Positions 40,103-52,310 of a stretch of DNA of 64,000 nt are shown piece after piece. How positions within the stretch are numbered: the stretch's first letter is position 1; every line of letters starts with the position of its first letter. The notes below the pieces were generated by a model. It worked only from the letters and a program-made list of their open reading frames with translations. It was not told where the DNA came from and made no database searches. The DNA is from Mucilaginibacter xinganensis (lineage in GTDB: Bacteria > Bacteroidota > Bacteroidia > Sphingobacteriales > Sphingobacteriaceae): positions 62,001 to 126,000 of the forward strand of contig JAMFSA010000047.1 in NCBI GenBank assembly GCA_026225055.1, written 5' to 3'. The position numbers and the translations under genes are program-made.

Positions 40103-40138
40103 GTGCCCTTTATGCTAAAAGTTTAGCATAAAGGGCAC
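40103..40138. repeat. Perfect 36-bp palindrome in a divergent intergenic region
   Basis: GTGCCCTTTATGCTAAA-AG-TTTAGCATAAAGGGCAC; 17-bp perfect arms. Confidence 0.9.
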
Positions 40139-40645
40139 ACTTGTAAATTTAGATTTTAATTCGTTAGGAAACAATGCAGCGCACAATAAAAGAAAAGTAT
40201 AGCCCAACCTGGCACATTTTTACTACTCATGCAATGTTTTTTGGATGCTTTGCATGTATTCTTTATAACAGCAATGTCTCACAGGATGCTCAAAGTGGAG
40301 CCGGTGTGCTGGTTTAGATGGCCTGGCGATTCGTTGCATAATTCTGCATTCAGGTTTTCGCGGGCCTAAAATCTGCTATTTTCAACCAAAGTGTTAAACA
40401 TTTGGACATTTGTGGCACATGAAGCAGCATTTTCAAAATACTTTTGGTCGGAATCAGCAGTGAAGGCATTTGCTTCACTTCCTGTTAAATTTTATACCGG
40501 CCTGGAAATAATTTTGTCCGGGAGGATTAAAATTCCTCCCGGTACCACGTAAACCATACATTATGAACAAAAACTGCTTTTTTAACAGGTCTTCGGATAG
40601 TTTGACCATACAGGATATTTAACCCCGGCACAACGAGAGAAAGCT

Positions 40646-43186
40646 ATGGCAGATAACGGCGAAGTATTAGCAAACAACAACCATCTGAAGGGGGCCTTTT
40701 TTTGGGTGATACTGTTATTGCTGCACAGTTACTTACCATGTTACGGACAGGCAAAGCCACGGCTTTATTTATTCGCGAAGGAAAATAACGGTATTGTGCT
40801 GCACGGGAAGGATGAGAAACTGCAGATTGATTTTATTGACGCAGAGACTGTAAATGTGAAATACGTCCCTTCCGGCGATTTCAAAGACAACGGTACAGAT
40901 GTATGCGTCCCACGGCAGAAAAAAACTGTAGATTTTACGCTTCGCCGATACGCGGGGCTGATCACCCTGAGCACTTCGCGGCTAAAGCTGGAAATATCAA
41001 CGGTTTCCGGCAGCATAAAGTACTTTGACAGCGCAGGCAAACTGTTGCTTGCAGAGAATGCGCAAAACCCCCGTTTGGCGCAAAAAATAAAGTTAAACAC
41101 CAGCGTATTTGATGACCGGAATAGCAGGACTGAAAAAACGGCCAATGGGGATGTGGTAGTTGCCGATATAAAGAAGGAAGACGCCGCAGGTACCGCATGG
41201 AGGGTGAGGCAACAATTTACCTGGCAGCCGGGTGAAGCTTTATATGGACTTGGCTCGCACCAGGAAGGTTATATGAACCTGCGCGGAACCTGTCAGTACC
41301 TCTATGAATACAACCTTAAAAAAAGCATGCCGGTGCTGATGTCCAGCAAAGGTTACGGGTTGTTGTTCGATGCGGGATCAGCAATGGTTTTCCATGATGA
41401 CATTGCTGGCAGTTTTATGGATATGCTTGCCGTAAACCAGGTGGACTATTATTTTATGCTGGGGCCCGGATTCGACCAGGTCATACACCATTTCAGGTCG
41501 TTGACAGGTAAGGTCGAACTCCCGCCGAAATACGCTTTCGGCTATGTTCAGTCCAAAGAGCGGTATGTCGGTTCGCATGATATTGACAGCGTGCTCAATC
41601 GCTTCCGCTCTGCCCGTATTCCGCTGGATGTGATCGTTCAGGACTGGTTGTACTGGAAAGATGGTTTATGGGGCTATAAAAAGTTTGATGAAGCCAAGTA
41701 TCCCCAGCCGGAAAAGGCCATTGCAAATGTTCATAATAACCATGCCCATTTCATGTTATCCATCTGGCCGCAGCTGGCGGCAGACGAGGAAAAGGCCATG
41801 ACGGAAAAAGGATTTGTGCTGGGCCGGAATATATATGATGCCTTTAACCCGGCGGCCAGGAAGATGTATTGGGATAATTATGTGTATAAAAATTTATTTA
41901 TAAAGGGCGTTGATGCATGGTGGTGCGATTCCTCGGAACCCGTAGAGTTTGACTGGAACAGGGGGGGTAATGCTATCGCAGGTGATCCGGCTGCACGTTT
42001 CGAGAAAAATGTACAGCTGATGTCGGAATTGCTGGGCGCCATGAGGGTAAATACGTATTCATTGCACCATACCCAGGGAATTTATGAGAACCAGCGTAAA
42101 AGCGATCACGAAAAGCGGGTTTTTATTTTAACAAGAGCGTCTTACCCTGGGCAGCAGCGATATGGTACGATGGTTTGGAACGGCGATACCAAGGCTACCT
42201 GGGCTGATTTTAGCAGCTGGATACCCGGTGGCTTAAATTATATGGTGACAGGGTCGCCATACTGGACGATAGACGCGGGTGCATTTTTCGTACGCAGCCG
42301 GCCCGAATGGTTCGCAAAGGGCGAATTTCCAGGTGGCCTTGCTGACACCGGCTACCGGGAGTTTTACGTGCGTAACCTCCAGTACAGCGGATGGCTGCCG
42401 CTTTTCAGGAGCCACGGCAGCGACGTAGCGAGGGAGCCCTGGGCCTTCGGAGTACCGGGCGATGTGTTTTACGATGCCATCCTCAAGCAGATCAATCTTC
42501 GGTATCGCCTGCTACCCTATATATATTCTACAGCTGCCAAGGTCACCAACGAAGATTATACCATGACGCGTTCCTTGCTTTTTGATTTCCGGACGGATAC
42601 CAATGTTTATAACCTGAAGGATGAGTTCATGTTCGGCCAGTCTTTTTTGATTTGCCCGGTCATCGTGCCGATGTATTATTCACCGGGGAATAAACGCCTG
42701 GATAAAGTGGCGAAGGAGCGGGTGGTTTACCTGCCAAAAGGTGCCGGATGGGTCGATTTCTGGACCGGGAAACGATCAGCCGGCGGCGAAACCATTGATG
42801 CGGCTGCGCCTATCGATCATATTCCTGTATTTGTCAGGGAGGGTTCTATCGTCCCTATGGGGCCGCTGGTACAATACACCGCGGAAAAGCCTGCCGGTGC
42901 CTGGGAGATCAGGGTTTATCCCGGCGCTGACGGAAAATTCACCGTTTATGAAGATGAAGGCGACAATTACAACTATGAGAAGGGCCACAAAACCGCTTTC
43001 GACCTGTCATGGAACGACAAAAATCAAACGCTCATCATTGGCAAAAAAACAGGCGCTTTTAAGGGCATGGCCGCAACAAGGGAGCTGCATATAGTGATGG
43101 TAAAAGAGGGCGCCGGGACGGGCATAGCGGGGTTTGAAGGCAAAAAAATCACCTATAGCGGCCAGCCGCTGACTGTAAAATTATAA
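40646..43186 (+). CDS. GH31-family alpha-xylosidase/alpha-glucosidase-like
   Basis: GLGSHQEGYMNLRG, KYAFGYVQSKERY, DVIVQDWLYWKDGLWG, DAWWCDSSEP, PLFRSHGSD, YSTAAKVTNEDYTMTRSLLFDF. Confidence 0.94.
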   Translation: MADNGEVLANNNHLKGAFFWVILLLLHSYLPCYGQAKPRLYLFAKENNGIVLHGKDEKLQIDFIDAETVNVKYVPSGDFKDNGTDVCVPRQKKTVDFTLRRYAGLITLSTSRLKLEISTVSGSIKYFDSAGKLLLAENAQNPRLAQKIKLNTSVFDDRNSRTEKTANGDVVVADIKKEDAAGTAWRVRQQFTWQPGEALYGLGSHQEGYMNLRGTCQYLYEYNLKKSMPVLMSSKGYGLLFDAGSAMVFHDDIAGSFMDMLAVNQVDYYFMLGPGFDQVIHHFRSLTGKVELPPKYAFGYVQSKERYVGSHDIDSVLNRFRSARIPLDVIVQDWLYWKDGLWGYKKFDEAKYPQPEKAIANVHNNHAHFMLSIWPQLAADEEKAMTEKGFVLGRNIYDAFNPAARKMYWDNYVYKNLFIKGVDAWWCDSSEPVEFDWNRGGNAIAGDPAARFEKNVQLMSELLGAMRVNTYSLHHTQGIYENQRKSDHEKRVFILTRASYPGQQRYGTMVWNGDTKATWADFSSWIPGGLNYMVTGSPYWTIDAGAFFVRSRPEWFAKGEFPGGLADTGYREFYVRNLQYSGWLPLFRSHGSDVAREPWAFGVPGDVFYDAILKQINLRYRLLPYIYSTAAKVTNEDYTMTRSLLFDFRTDTNVYNLKDEFMFGQSFLICPVIVPMYYSPGNKRLDKVAKERVVYLPKGAGWVDFWTGKRSAGGETIDAAAPIDHIPVFVREGSIVPMGPLVQYTAEKPAGAWEIRVYPGADGKFTVYEDEGDNYNYEKGHKTAFDLSWNDKNQTLIIGKKTGAFKGMAATRELHIVMVKEGAGTGIAGFEGKKITYSGQPLTVKL

Positions 43187-43225
43187 CCGAATTAAAATAA
43201 AGAACTATTTATCATCACCAGTTAT

Positions 43226-45820
43226 ATGAACCTGAAAAAAAAATTACTCACTGCAGTATTTATGGTGTGCGGGCTATTTGTTTCCGCACAGACACTTCCT
43301 TATCAAAACCCTGCCCTGTCCTCTGATGCCAGGGCAAGAGATCTTGTAAAGCGCCTCACCCTTAAAGAAAAAGTGGGCCTGATGAAAGATATTTCGGATC
43401 CGGTGCCGAGACTGGGCATTAAGAAATTTAACTGGTGGAGTGAGGCCTTGCACGGCTACGCGAATCAGGGGCCTGTATCGGTTTTTCCCGAGCCAATAGG
43501 GATGGCCGCATCTTTTGACGACCAGTTATTGTTCCATGTTTTTGACGCCGTGTCCGACGAAGCACGTGCCAAGAATAATGAGTATAAGAAACAGGGGGAA
43601 AGCCAGCGTTTCCATGACCTGTCTGTCTGGACGCCGAATGTGAATATCTTCCGCGATCCACGCTGGGGCCGGGGACAGGAGACTTATGGAGAAGATCCCT
43701 ATTTAACCTCGCGCATGGGTATTTCGGTAGTGAAAGGTTTACAGGGCCCGGCGGATGCCAGGTACCGGAAGTTGCTGGCCTGTGCCAAGCATTATGCGGT
43801 ACATTCGGGTCCTGAATGGAGCCGTCACCAAATCAATATCACCGATGTAAGTCCGCGGGACCTTTTTGAAACCTATTTGCCGGCTTTTAAGGCTTTGGTG
43901 CAACAAGCTGATGTAAGAGAGGTGATGTGTGCTTACCAGCGGCTGGATGACGAGCCTTGCTGTGGCAATAACCGGCTGCTGCAGCAGATCCTGCGAAATG
44001 ACTGGGGCTATAAATACCTCGTTGTTTCAGATTGCGGCGCTATCACGGATTTTTTCAATTCCCACCATGTATCATCAGACGCTACCCACGCCTCCGCCAA
44101 AGCAGTGCTGGCCGGCACTGATGTGGAGTGCGTAGGTTATGCATTCGATAAGATACCCGATGCGGTCGCACACGGGTTGATCCAGGAGAAAAACATAGAT
44201 AACAGTGTTATCCGGCTGATGACCCAGCGTTTTGAACTCGGTGAAATGGATAAGGATGAACTTGTGCCCTGGACTAAGATCCCACTATCGGTCGTCAATT
44301 CCGCCGCGCATCAGCAACTTGCCCTTGCTATGGCCCGCGAGACGATGACCCTTCTTCAAAACAGAGACAATATTTTGCCGCTCAGTAAAAATCTTCCTAA
44401 AGTAGCTGTTATCGGGCCCAATGCCAACGACGCGCAGATGCTGTGGGGGAATTATAACGGTACACCTGCACAGACCATCGATATACTCGAGGGTATTAAA
44501 GGCAAATTACGGCCGGAGCAGGTTATTTATGACCAGGGCACAGACCTCACTGAAGATAAGATCACATCGGGCGTCATGGCAGAATGTGCCATTGACGGGA
44601 AGAATGGCCTCCGCGCTACTTACTGGAACAACAGGAATTATGAAAGCCCCGTTGTTATAACGGAACAGTTGAATGATCCCCTCAATCTTACCACATTTGG
44701 CGCTCACCAGTTCGCCCAGGGGGTCAATACCGAAAATTTTTCCGCCAAATATGAAACGGTTTACAAGCCTTCGGCCGGCGGGGACATTGTGTTTAAGCTG
44801 GAGGCGACCGGTTCGGCAGAGCTCTTCATCGATGGAAAGTCTGTATTACGGACCGGCAGCTGGAGGTCAGTACCTACCCGGTTTTCTTTTACGGTTGAGG
44901 CCGGAAAGGAATACCATATTGAACTGCGTTACCGCCAGCTGAATAACTGGGCAGCCAATTTGAAGTTTAATTTCGGGCGGGAGATTCCGGTTACTTATGA
45001 CGCTTTGATTGCTAAAGTAAAGGACGCAGACGTTGTGGTGTTTGTCGGCGGTATATCGCCAAAACTGGAAGGTGAAGAAATGCCGGTGCTGCTGCCGGGT
45101 TTTAAAGGAGGTGACCGCACCGATATCGAATTGCCCGAAGTGCAAAGGAATTGCATGAAGGCTTTGAAGCAGGCAGGTAAAAAGGTAGTGTTTGTAAATT
45201 GTTCAGGATCGGCCATTGCGATGGTGCCGGAGACCGAGAACTGTGACGCTATCCTGCAGGCCTGGTATGGCGGGGAAGCAGGCGGACAGGCGGTGGCGGA
45301 CGTGCTGTTTGGCGATTTTAATCCCTGCGGGCATTTGCCGGTTACATTTTACAGGAACCTGCAGCAATTGCCTGACTTCAGCGACTATTCGATGAAAGGG
45401 CGCACTTACCGTTACCTCACCTCAGCGCCTTTATTCCCATTTGGATACGGGCTCAGCTATACTACCTTCGCCATTGGCGAGGCCAAAGCCGACAAAACGG
45501 TTATTGGTAAAGCGGAGGGCTTGCAGCTTACCGTACCGGTAAGCAATACGGGGAAAATGAATGGAACAGAGGTCCTTCAAGTCTATGTGCGGAAATTAAA
45601 TGACACGGCGGGACCGGTCAAAACACTCCGGGCCTTTCAGCGTGTGCCGCTCTCTTCCGGAGAAAATAAATCAGTGGCCATTCCGGTGCCTGCAAAAGCA
45701 TTTGAATTTTTTGACCCTGCGGATGCCGTAATGCGTGTCCTACCGGGGACCTATGAATTATTATATGGAGCAAGCTCGAATGAAAAAGACCTGAAGGCAG
45801 TAAAAGTAACTATCAGGTGA
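43226..45820 (+). CDS. GH3-family beta-xylosidase/beta-glucosidase with PA14-like insert
   Basis: NWWSEALHGYANQG, PNVNIFRDPRWGRGQETYGEDPYL, CAKHYAVHSGPEWSRH, YLVVSDCGAITDF; PA14-like GLRATYWNNRNYESP...ELFIDGKSVLRTG. Confidence 0.95.
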   Translation: MNLKKKLLTAVFMVCGLFVSAQTLPYQNPALSSDARARDLVKRLTLKEKVGLMKDISDPVPRLGIKKFNWWSEALHGYANQGPVSVFPEPIGMAASFDDQLLFHVFDAVSDEARAKNNEYKKQGESQRFHDLSVWTPNVNIFRDPRWGRGQETYGEDPYLTSRMGISVVKGLQGPADARYRKLLACAKHYAVHSGPEWSRHQINITDVSPRDLFETYLPAFKALVQQADVREVMCAYQRLDDEPCCGNNRLLQQILRNDWGYKYLVVSDCGAITDFFNSHHVSSDATHASAKAVLAGTDVECVGYAFDKIPDAVAHGLIQEKNIDNSVIRLMTQRFELGEMDKDELVPWTKIPLSVVNSAAHQQLALAMARETMTLLQNRDNILPLSKNLPKVAVIGPNANDAQMLWGNYNGTPAQTIDILEGIKGKLRPEQVIYDQGTDLTEDKITSGVMAECAIDGKNGLRATYWNNRNYESPVVITEQLNDPLNLTTFGAHQFAQGVNTENFSAKYETVYKPSAGGDIVFKLEATGSAELFIDGKSVLRTGSWRSVPTRFSFTVEAGKEYHIELRYRQLNNWAANLKFNFGREIPVTYDALIAKVKDADVVVFVGGISPKLEGEEMPVLLPGFKGGDRTDIELPEVQRNCMKALKQAGKKVVFVNCSGSAIAMVPETENCDAILQAWYGGEAGGQAVADVLFGDFNPCGHLPVTFYRNLQQLPDFSDYSMKGRTYRYLTSAPLFPFGYGLSYTTFAIGEAKADKTVIGKAEGLQLTVPVSNTGKMNGTEVLQVYVRKLNDTAGPVKTLRAFQRVPLSSGENKSVAIPVPAKAFEFFDPADAVMRVLPGTYELLYGASSNEKDLKAVKVTIR

Positions 45821-45961
45821 CCGGATCCGGCTGTTTCCCCGGGAACAGCGCTGACCTCACGGTCAGGAACTCAGGTAACCTCAGTCCGGAAGGTTTACTA
45901 ACCTTCGAAAAGTACCGGGCGGTACTGCCAAAGAATTATAGCATTATGATTATTTAATTTC

Positions 45962-47959
45962 ATGAAAAAAAACATACGGAGATTCATCTATAAAAACAGC
46001 GCCTGCCTGATCATGATTGCGGCAATTCTTGCGACGTTACCGGCGGGCGCTTTTGCTGCCTTGGGGCAGGGCAGGTTCGCGGATTCCTCCCGGTTTTATC
46101 AGACAGTTAACACCTATGTTAATCCTGTTCTCCCAGGCGATCATCCCGATCCTACCTTGTTGAAAGTAGGTAATGATTTTTATTACTGTGGCTCGACTTT
46201 TCACTTCAATCCATACCTGCCGGTTTATCATTCCAGGGACCTGGTTCACTGGGAAGTTATTGCGAGGGTTCTCCCGGCGTCTAAAGCCGGGTGGGTGAGT
46301 GATCATCCCTCAGCAGGTATCTGGCAGGGGGCTATCACCTATTTTTATGGTTCCTACTGGATCTATTTTTCGGCCGGCGGCCAGTGGGTCTGTAAAGCGC
46401 GCTCCGCTGCGGGTCCATGGTCAGCGCCGGTTCAGGTAAAGACCTATACTGCCACTGGTAACCTTGGCTACGACAATTCCATTTTTGTTGATGATGACGG
46501 CAAGCCTTATATGGTTATTAAAAACGGCCAGAAGGTCAACCGGCTGCAGGCGATTGGAAAGGATGGTCAATTAACAGATAGCGTCATCAATCTTGACTGG
46601 ATAAACGCCCGGTTACAATATAGCTGGGCGGAGGGGCCGGTGATGTGCAAGCGTAACGGTTATTACTATTATTTTCCTGCGGGTGACGTATCGGGGGGGC
46701 AATATGTCCTCAGAGGCACGGCATTAACAGGCGATTCCACGAAGTGGGTAAGGCTGGGTGATTTCTTTAAGCCCGTTACCGATGCTAAAGCCGGTTTCCG
46801 CCGTCCCAATCACATCGCCGCTCCCGTACAGCTGGCGGATGGCACCTGGTGGACGATCGGCCAAAGTTATGAAAAGTATGATGGCGATGACTGGTCGGGC
46901 ATGGGCCGGCAGACATCGCTGTATCAGGTAATTTGGGAGGGTGACAGGCCATGGGGCCTGGCACCTTCCAGTCAACCGGCTTTAAAACCGGACCTGCCGC
47001 GGTCCGGGATCTCATGGAGAAGTGTCCGGACAGATTATTTTGACAGCGATTCATTGGGCGCCTGGTGGCATTTTTTAACAAAAAAGGCATCAGCTGCCTT
47101 TACGTTGACCGAAAGGAAAGGCTGGCTCAGGCTAATGCCGGGATCTGCCGGTACGCATATCGTACAAAAAGAAACCGATCATAGCTACACTGCGGTTACC
47201 AGGGTGGCTGTTACTGCAAATGATACCGCTGACCAGGCCGGGATATACCTTACCAATGGCGACCAGCATGTGGTGGTAAAACTATACACGGGTTATGATA
47301 ATGGCAGAAAAGTCGTTTTAAAGATGGATACGGCAATCCGTGCTGCGCAAGTTGCCACTGGAGATACGGTTTGGTTAAAACTGGAAAGAGATGGTCATAG
47401 TTTAACTGGCTATTACAGCGGTGACGGCAAATCGTGGCTGGCCCTGGGCGCACCTGTCAGTGCCGTTAACCTGGACAGGGCTCAACCCAATTTTAATTCC
47501 TGGGTGGGCACGAGCGTGGGTTTATTTGCAGAAGGAAAACCGGCCGATTTCGATTTTTTCGTTTGTAAGGACGGCCGCTCGGTTATTCCTGCTACCGGCT
47601 ACCGGAACTATTACGGAGTGACTGCAAATGTCAGAAATGGCCTGCGGTCAGTTACCAATACTTCTGTATATGGCGGCTGGTTCATGATTTCAGGTGTGGA
47701 AATAGGCCGGCTGCCACCTTCAGCTATCGAGATCGTCGGATCCTCCGCTATCAATGGCAAATTGGAAATAAGGATAGATGATTTACAGGAGGGGAGGTCA
47801 ATTGCTGAAATGGCGGTAAGCCGGACGAATGAGGGCAGCTGGAAGGCGTTTACTGCACCGCTTAAACAGGTAACGGGCCAGCATGATGTTTTTGTAAAGT
47901 TCCCGCAGGGACAGCCAGGTAAAATATTAGTAAAAAGTATAAGATTTCTTTATCAATAA
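45962..47959 (+). CDS. GH43-family enzyme with C-terminal CBM6-like module
   Basis: YVNPVLPGDHPDPTLLKVGNDFYYCGSTFHFNPYLPVYHSRDLVHWEVI, YDNSIFVDDDGKPYMVIKNG, AEGPVMCKRNGYYYYFPAG. Confidence 0.92.
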   Translation: MKKNIRRFIYKNSACLIMIAAILATLPAGAFAALGQGRFADSSRFYQTVNTYVNPVLPGDHPDPTLLKVGNDFYYCGSTFHFNPYLPVYHSRDLVHWEVIARVLPASKAGWVSDHPSAGIWQGAITYFYGSYWIYFSAGGQWVCKARSAAGPWSAPVQVKTYTATGNLGYDNSIFVDDDGKPYMVIKNGQKVNRLQAIGKDGQLTDSVINLDWINARLQYSWAEGPVMCKRNGYYYYFPAGDVSGGQYVLRGTALTGDSTKWVRLGDFFKPVTDAKAGFRRPNHIAAPVQLADGTWWTIGQSYEKYDGDDWSGMGRQTSLYQVIWEGDRPWGLAPSSQPALKPDLPRSGISWRSVRTDYFDSDSLGAWWHFLTKKASAAFTLTERKGWLRLMPGSAGTHIVQKETDHSYTAVTRVAVTANDTADQAGIYLTNGDQHVVVKLYTGYDNGRKVVLKMDTAIRAAQVATGDTVWLKLERDGHSLTGYYSGDGKSWLALGAPVSAVNLDRAQPNFNSWVGTSVGLFAEGKPADFDFFVCKDGRSVIPATGYRNYYGVTANVRNGLRSVTNTSVYGGWFMISGVEIGRLPPSAIEIVGSSAINGKLEIRIDDLQEGRSIAEMAVSRTNEGSWKAFTAPLKQVTGQHDVFVKFPQGQPGKILVKSIRFLYQ

Positions 47960-47964
47960 GTCAA

Positions 47965-49299
47965 TTGTTATCTGGGAAAAGTCTTCCGGTTAATTTTATA
48001 AAGAACATAAATTCAATTCAGCAAATGAAAAAAAGCAGCCTATTCCTCACCGCCATCCTCCTGGTACCGGTTTTTGCCTTCTGCCAGGCCAAATCTTTAA
48101 AGCGCCGCAAAAGTGCCGGTGCGGCATTTGAGTCAGGGCATTACCGGAATGTTTTTCGCGAAGCGGGGTATACGCAGGAGGCTATCGACCGAAAAGTCGC
48201 GAAGGCTTACTACGATGTGTTCGAGGGCCCTACGCGCGTGTATTTTGAAGTCGGTGATACGATGGGATATGTGTCTGATTTAAAAAATCACGATGCCAGG
48301 ACCGAGGGACTTTCCTATGGGATGATGATCGCCGTACAGCTCAACAAGAAGGATGTTTTCGACAGGATATGGCGCTGGTCAAAAAAATATCTGCAGCACC
48401 AGGACGGGCCTCACGAAGACTATTTTGCCTGGAGCATCAACCCTCAAACCCTGAAGCGCAATTCAGAGGGCTCCGCTTCGGACGGCGAACTCTACTTCAT
48501 TACTGACTTGTTATTCGCCTCCAATCGCTGGGGCGACAGTTCCGGCATTAATTATTACGCGGAAGCGCGGAAGATACTGGATGCGATGTGGAAAAAAAAC
48601 GGCACCGGTAATGTTTTTAGCTTAATTAACCTTGAGCATAAACAAATAAGTTTTGTACCGGAGGGGAATGGATATAACTGGACGGATCCGTCTTATCATT
48701 TGCCCGCATTTTATGAAATATGGGCGCTTTATGCTAAAGACGGGCATGAGCAATTTTACCGCGATTGTGCGGATACGGCGAGGGCTTTTCTACACCGCGC
48801 TTGCGATACCATAACCGGTTTAAATGCTGATAATACCTATTTTAGCGGTAAGCCGCTATCCAACAGATGGATGCCGGCCGCATTTCGTTATGATTCGTGG
48901 CGGGTGCCCATGAATATCGCCATGGACTATAATTGGTTTAGAAAAGACAAGGAATGGCAGGAAGGATATGCCCGGCGTTTCCAGCGCTTTCTGCGCTCGA
49001 AGGGTATCGATAGTTTTGAAGACCAGTTTAACCTTGATGGTTCCCGCCCCGATTTTATCCTTCAGGCGGGCCAGGTAAAAAGGCTAAGGCATTCCATTGG
49101 TTTGGTGGCAACGGCGGCATCAGCTTCCATTATGAACAAAGACCCCCAAAGTATTGATTTTGTGCGCGTATTATGGAATGCAAAGTTAGAGCCTTACGAC
49201 GACGGGTACTTTGATCCCTACTACGACGGGTTACTTTATTTATTCAGTTTGATGCACCTGAGCGGCAAGTACCAGATTATAAAACCAACTATAAATTAG
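47965..49299 (+). CDS. GH8-family reducing-end xylose-releasing exo-oligoxylanase-like (start probably the internal MKKSSLFLTAILL)
   Basis: GDTMGYVSDLKNHDARTEGLSYGMMIAVQLNKKDVFDRIWRWSKKYLQ, FAWSINPQ, SASDGELYFITDLLFA, RYDSWRVPMNIAMDYNW. Confidence 0.93.
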   Translation: MLSGKSLPVNFIKNINSIQQMKKSSLFLTAILLVPVFAFCQAKSLKRRKSAGAAFESGHYRNVFREAGYTQEAIDRKVAKAYYDVFEGPTRVYFEVGDTMGYVSDLKNHDARTEGLSYGMMIAVQLNKKDVFDRIWRWSKKYLQHQDGPHEDYFAWSINPQTLKRNSEGSASDGELYFITDLLFASNRWGDSSGINYYAEARKILDAMWKKNGTGNVFSLINLEHKQISFVPEGNGYNWTDPSYHLPAFYEIWALYAKDGHEQFYRDCADTARAFLHRACDTITGLNADNTYFSGKPLSNRWMPAAFRYDSWRVPMNIAMDYNWFRKDKEWQEGYARRFQRFLRSKGIDSFEDQFNLDGSRPDFILQAGQVKRLRHSIGLVATAASASIMNKDPQSIDFVRVLWNAKLEPYDDGYFDPYYDGLLYLFSLMHLSGKYQIIKPTIN

Positions 49300-51300
<2,001 letters not shown>

Positions 51301-51416
51301 GCAGCCGGGCTGCAGGCGCAGATCTGTTATGGTGTACGTTCGCCGCGCATATAAAAGGAACTGTACAACGGCGACCATTAATTGAAATTAAATATTTGGC
51401 TTATTATGTATTACCA

Positions 51417-52268
51417 ATGAAAATAAAACGGAGCGTCATGTTATGTATGGCGGTGATTCTTTTGACCGGCAATGCGTTCGCTCAAAAACGGCATCTTTAT
51501 CTATTCCTGTGCTTTGGGCAGTCAAACATGGAAGGGAATGCCCGATTTGAACCGCAGGATACAACCGTGGATAGCAGGATGCGCGTGTTACAGGCGGTAG
51601 ATTGCCCGGACCTGGGCAGGCAAAAAGGAAGCTGGTATACGGCCGTTCCGCCTTTGTGCCGTTGCAAAACAGGACTGACGCCTGCCGATTATTTTGGAAG
51701 AACGCTCATTGCCCGGCTCCCGAAAAAAATAAAAATTGGCATCATCAATGTCTCGGTAGCCGGGTCCAGGATTGAAATATTCGATAAGGATAATTTCCAG
51801 GCCTACCTTTCCGGAGCTCCGGGATGGATGAAAAATATAGCAGCTGAATATAACGGCAATCCCTATGCTACGCTTGTTGAGTTGGCGAAAAAGGCTCAAA
51901 AAGTTGGCGTTATCAAGGGCATCCTGTTGCACCAGGGGGAATCTAATCCAAATGATTCGCTCTGGACAAAAAAGGTGAAAGGCATATATGATAACCTGAT
52001 GAAAGATTTGAACCTGAAACCGAAGTCAGTTCCTCTGCTTGCCGGTGAACTTGTTAATGCTGACCAGGGGGGCGCCTGTGCAAATATGAATAAAATCATC
52101 GCGACACTGCCTGCGGTCATCCCTAATGCCTACGTTATTTCTTCTTCTGGCTGTTCCTGTGCCGGTGATCACCTGCATTTTATGGCTGAAGGCTACAGGA
52201 AATTAGGGAAAAGGTATGGGACTAAAATGCTGGCTTTGTTGGGTTACGGGGACATGGCCGTCGAATGA
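51417..52268 (+). CDS. SASA/SGNH acetyl-xylan esterase-like
   Basis: MKIKRSVMLCMAVILLTGNAFAQ signal peptide (start at 51417, not 51243); LCFGQSNMEGNARFE, GIINVSVAGSRIE, ILLHQGESNPND, GDHLHFMAEGYRKLGKRYG. Confidence 0.88.
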   Translation: MKIKRSVMLCMAVILLTGNAFAQKRHLYLFLCFGQSNMEGNARFEPQDTTVDSRMRVLQAVDCPDLGRQKGSWYTAVPPLCRCKTGLTPADYFGRTLIARLPKKIKIGIINVSVAGSRIEIFDKDNFQAYLSGAPGWMKNIAAEYNGNPYATLVELAKKAQKVGVIKGILLHQGESNPNDSLWTKKVKGIYDNLMKDLNLKPKSVPLLAGELVNADQGGACANMNKIIATLPAVIPNAYVISSSGCSCAGDHLHFMAEGYRKLGKRYGTKMLALLGYGDMAVE

Positions 52269-52310
52269 CCATGCGGGCGGCTACTGACTATAAAATACAA
52301 ACTATCTCTT

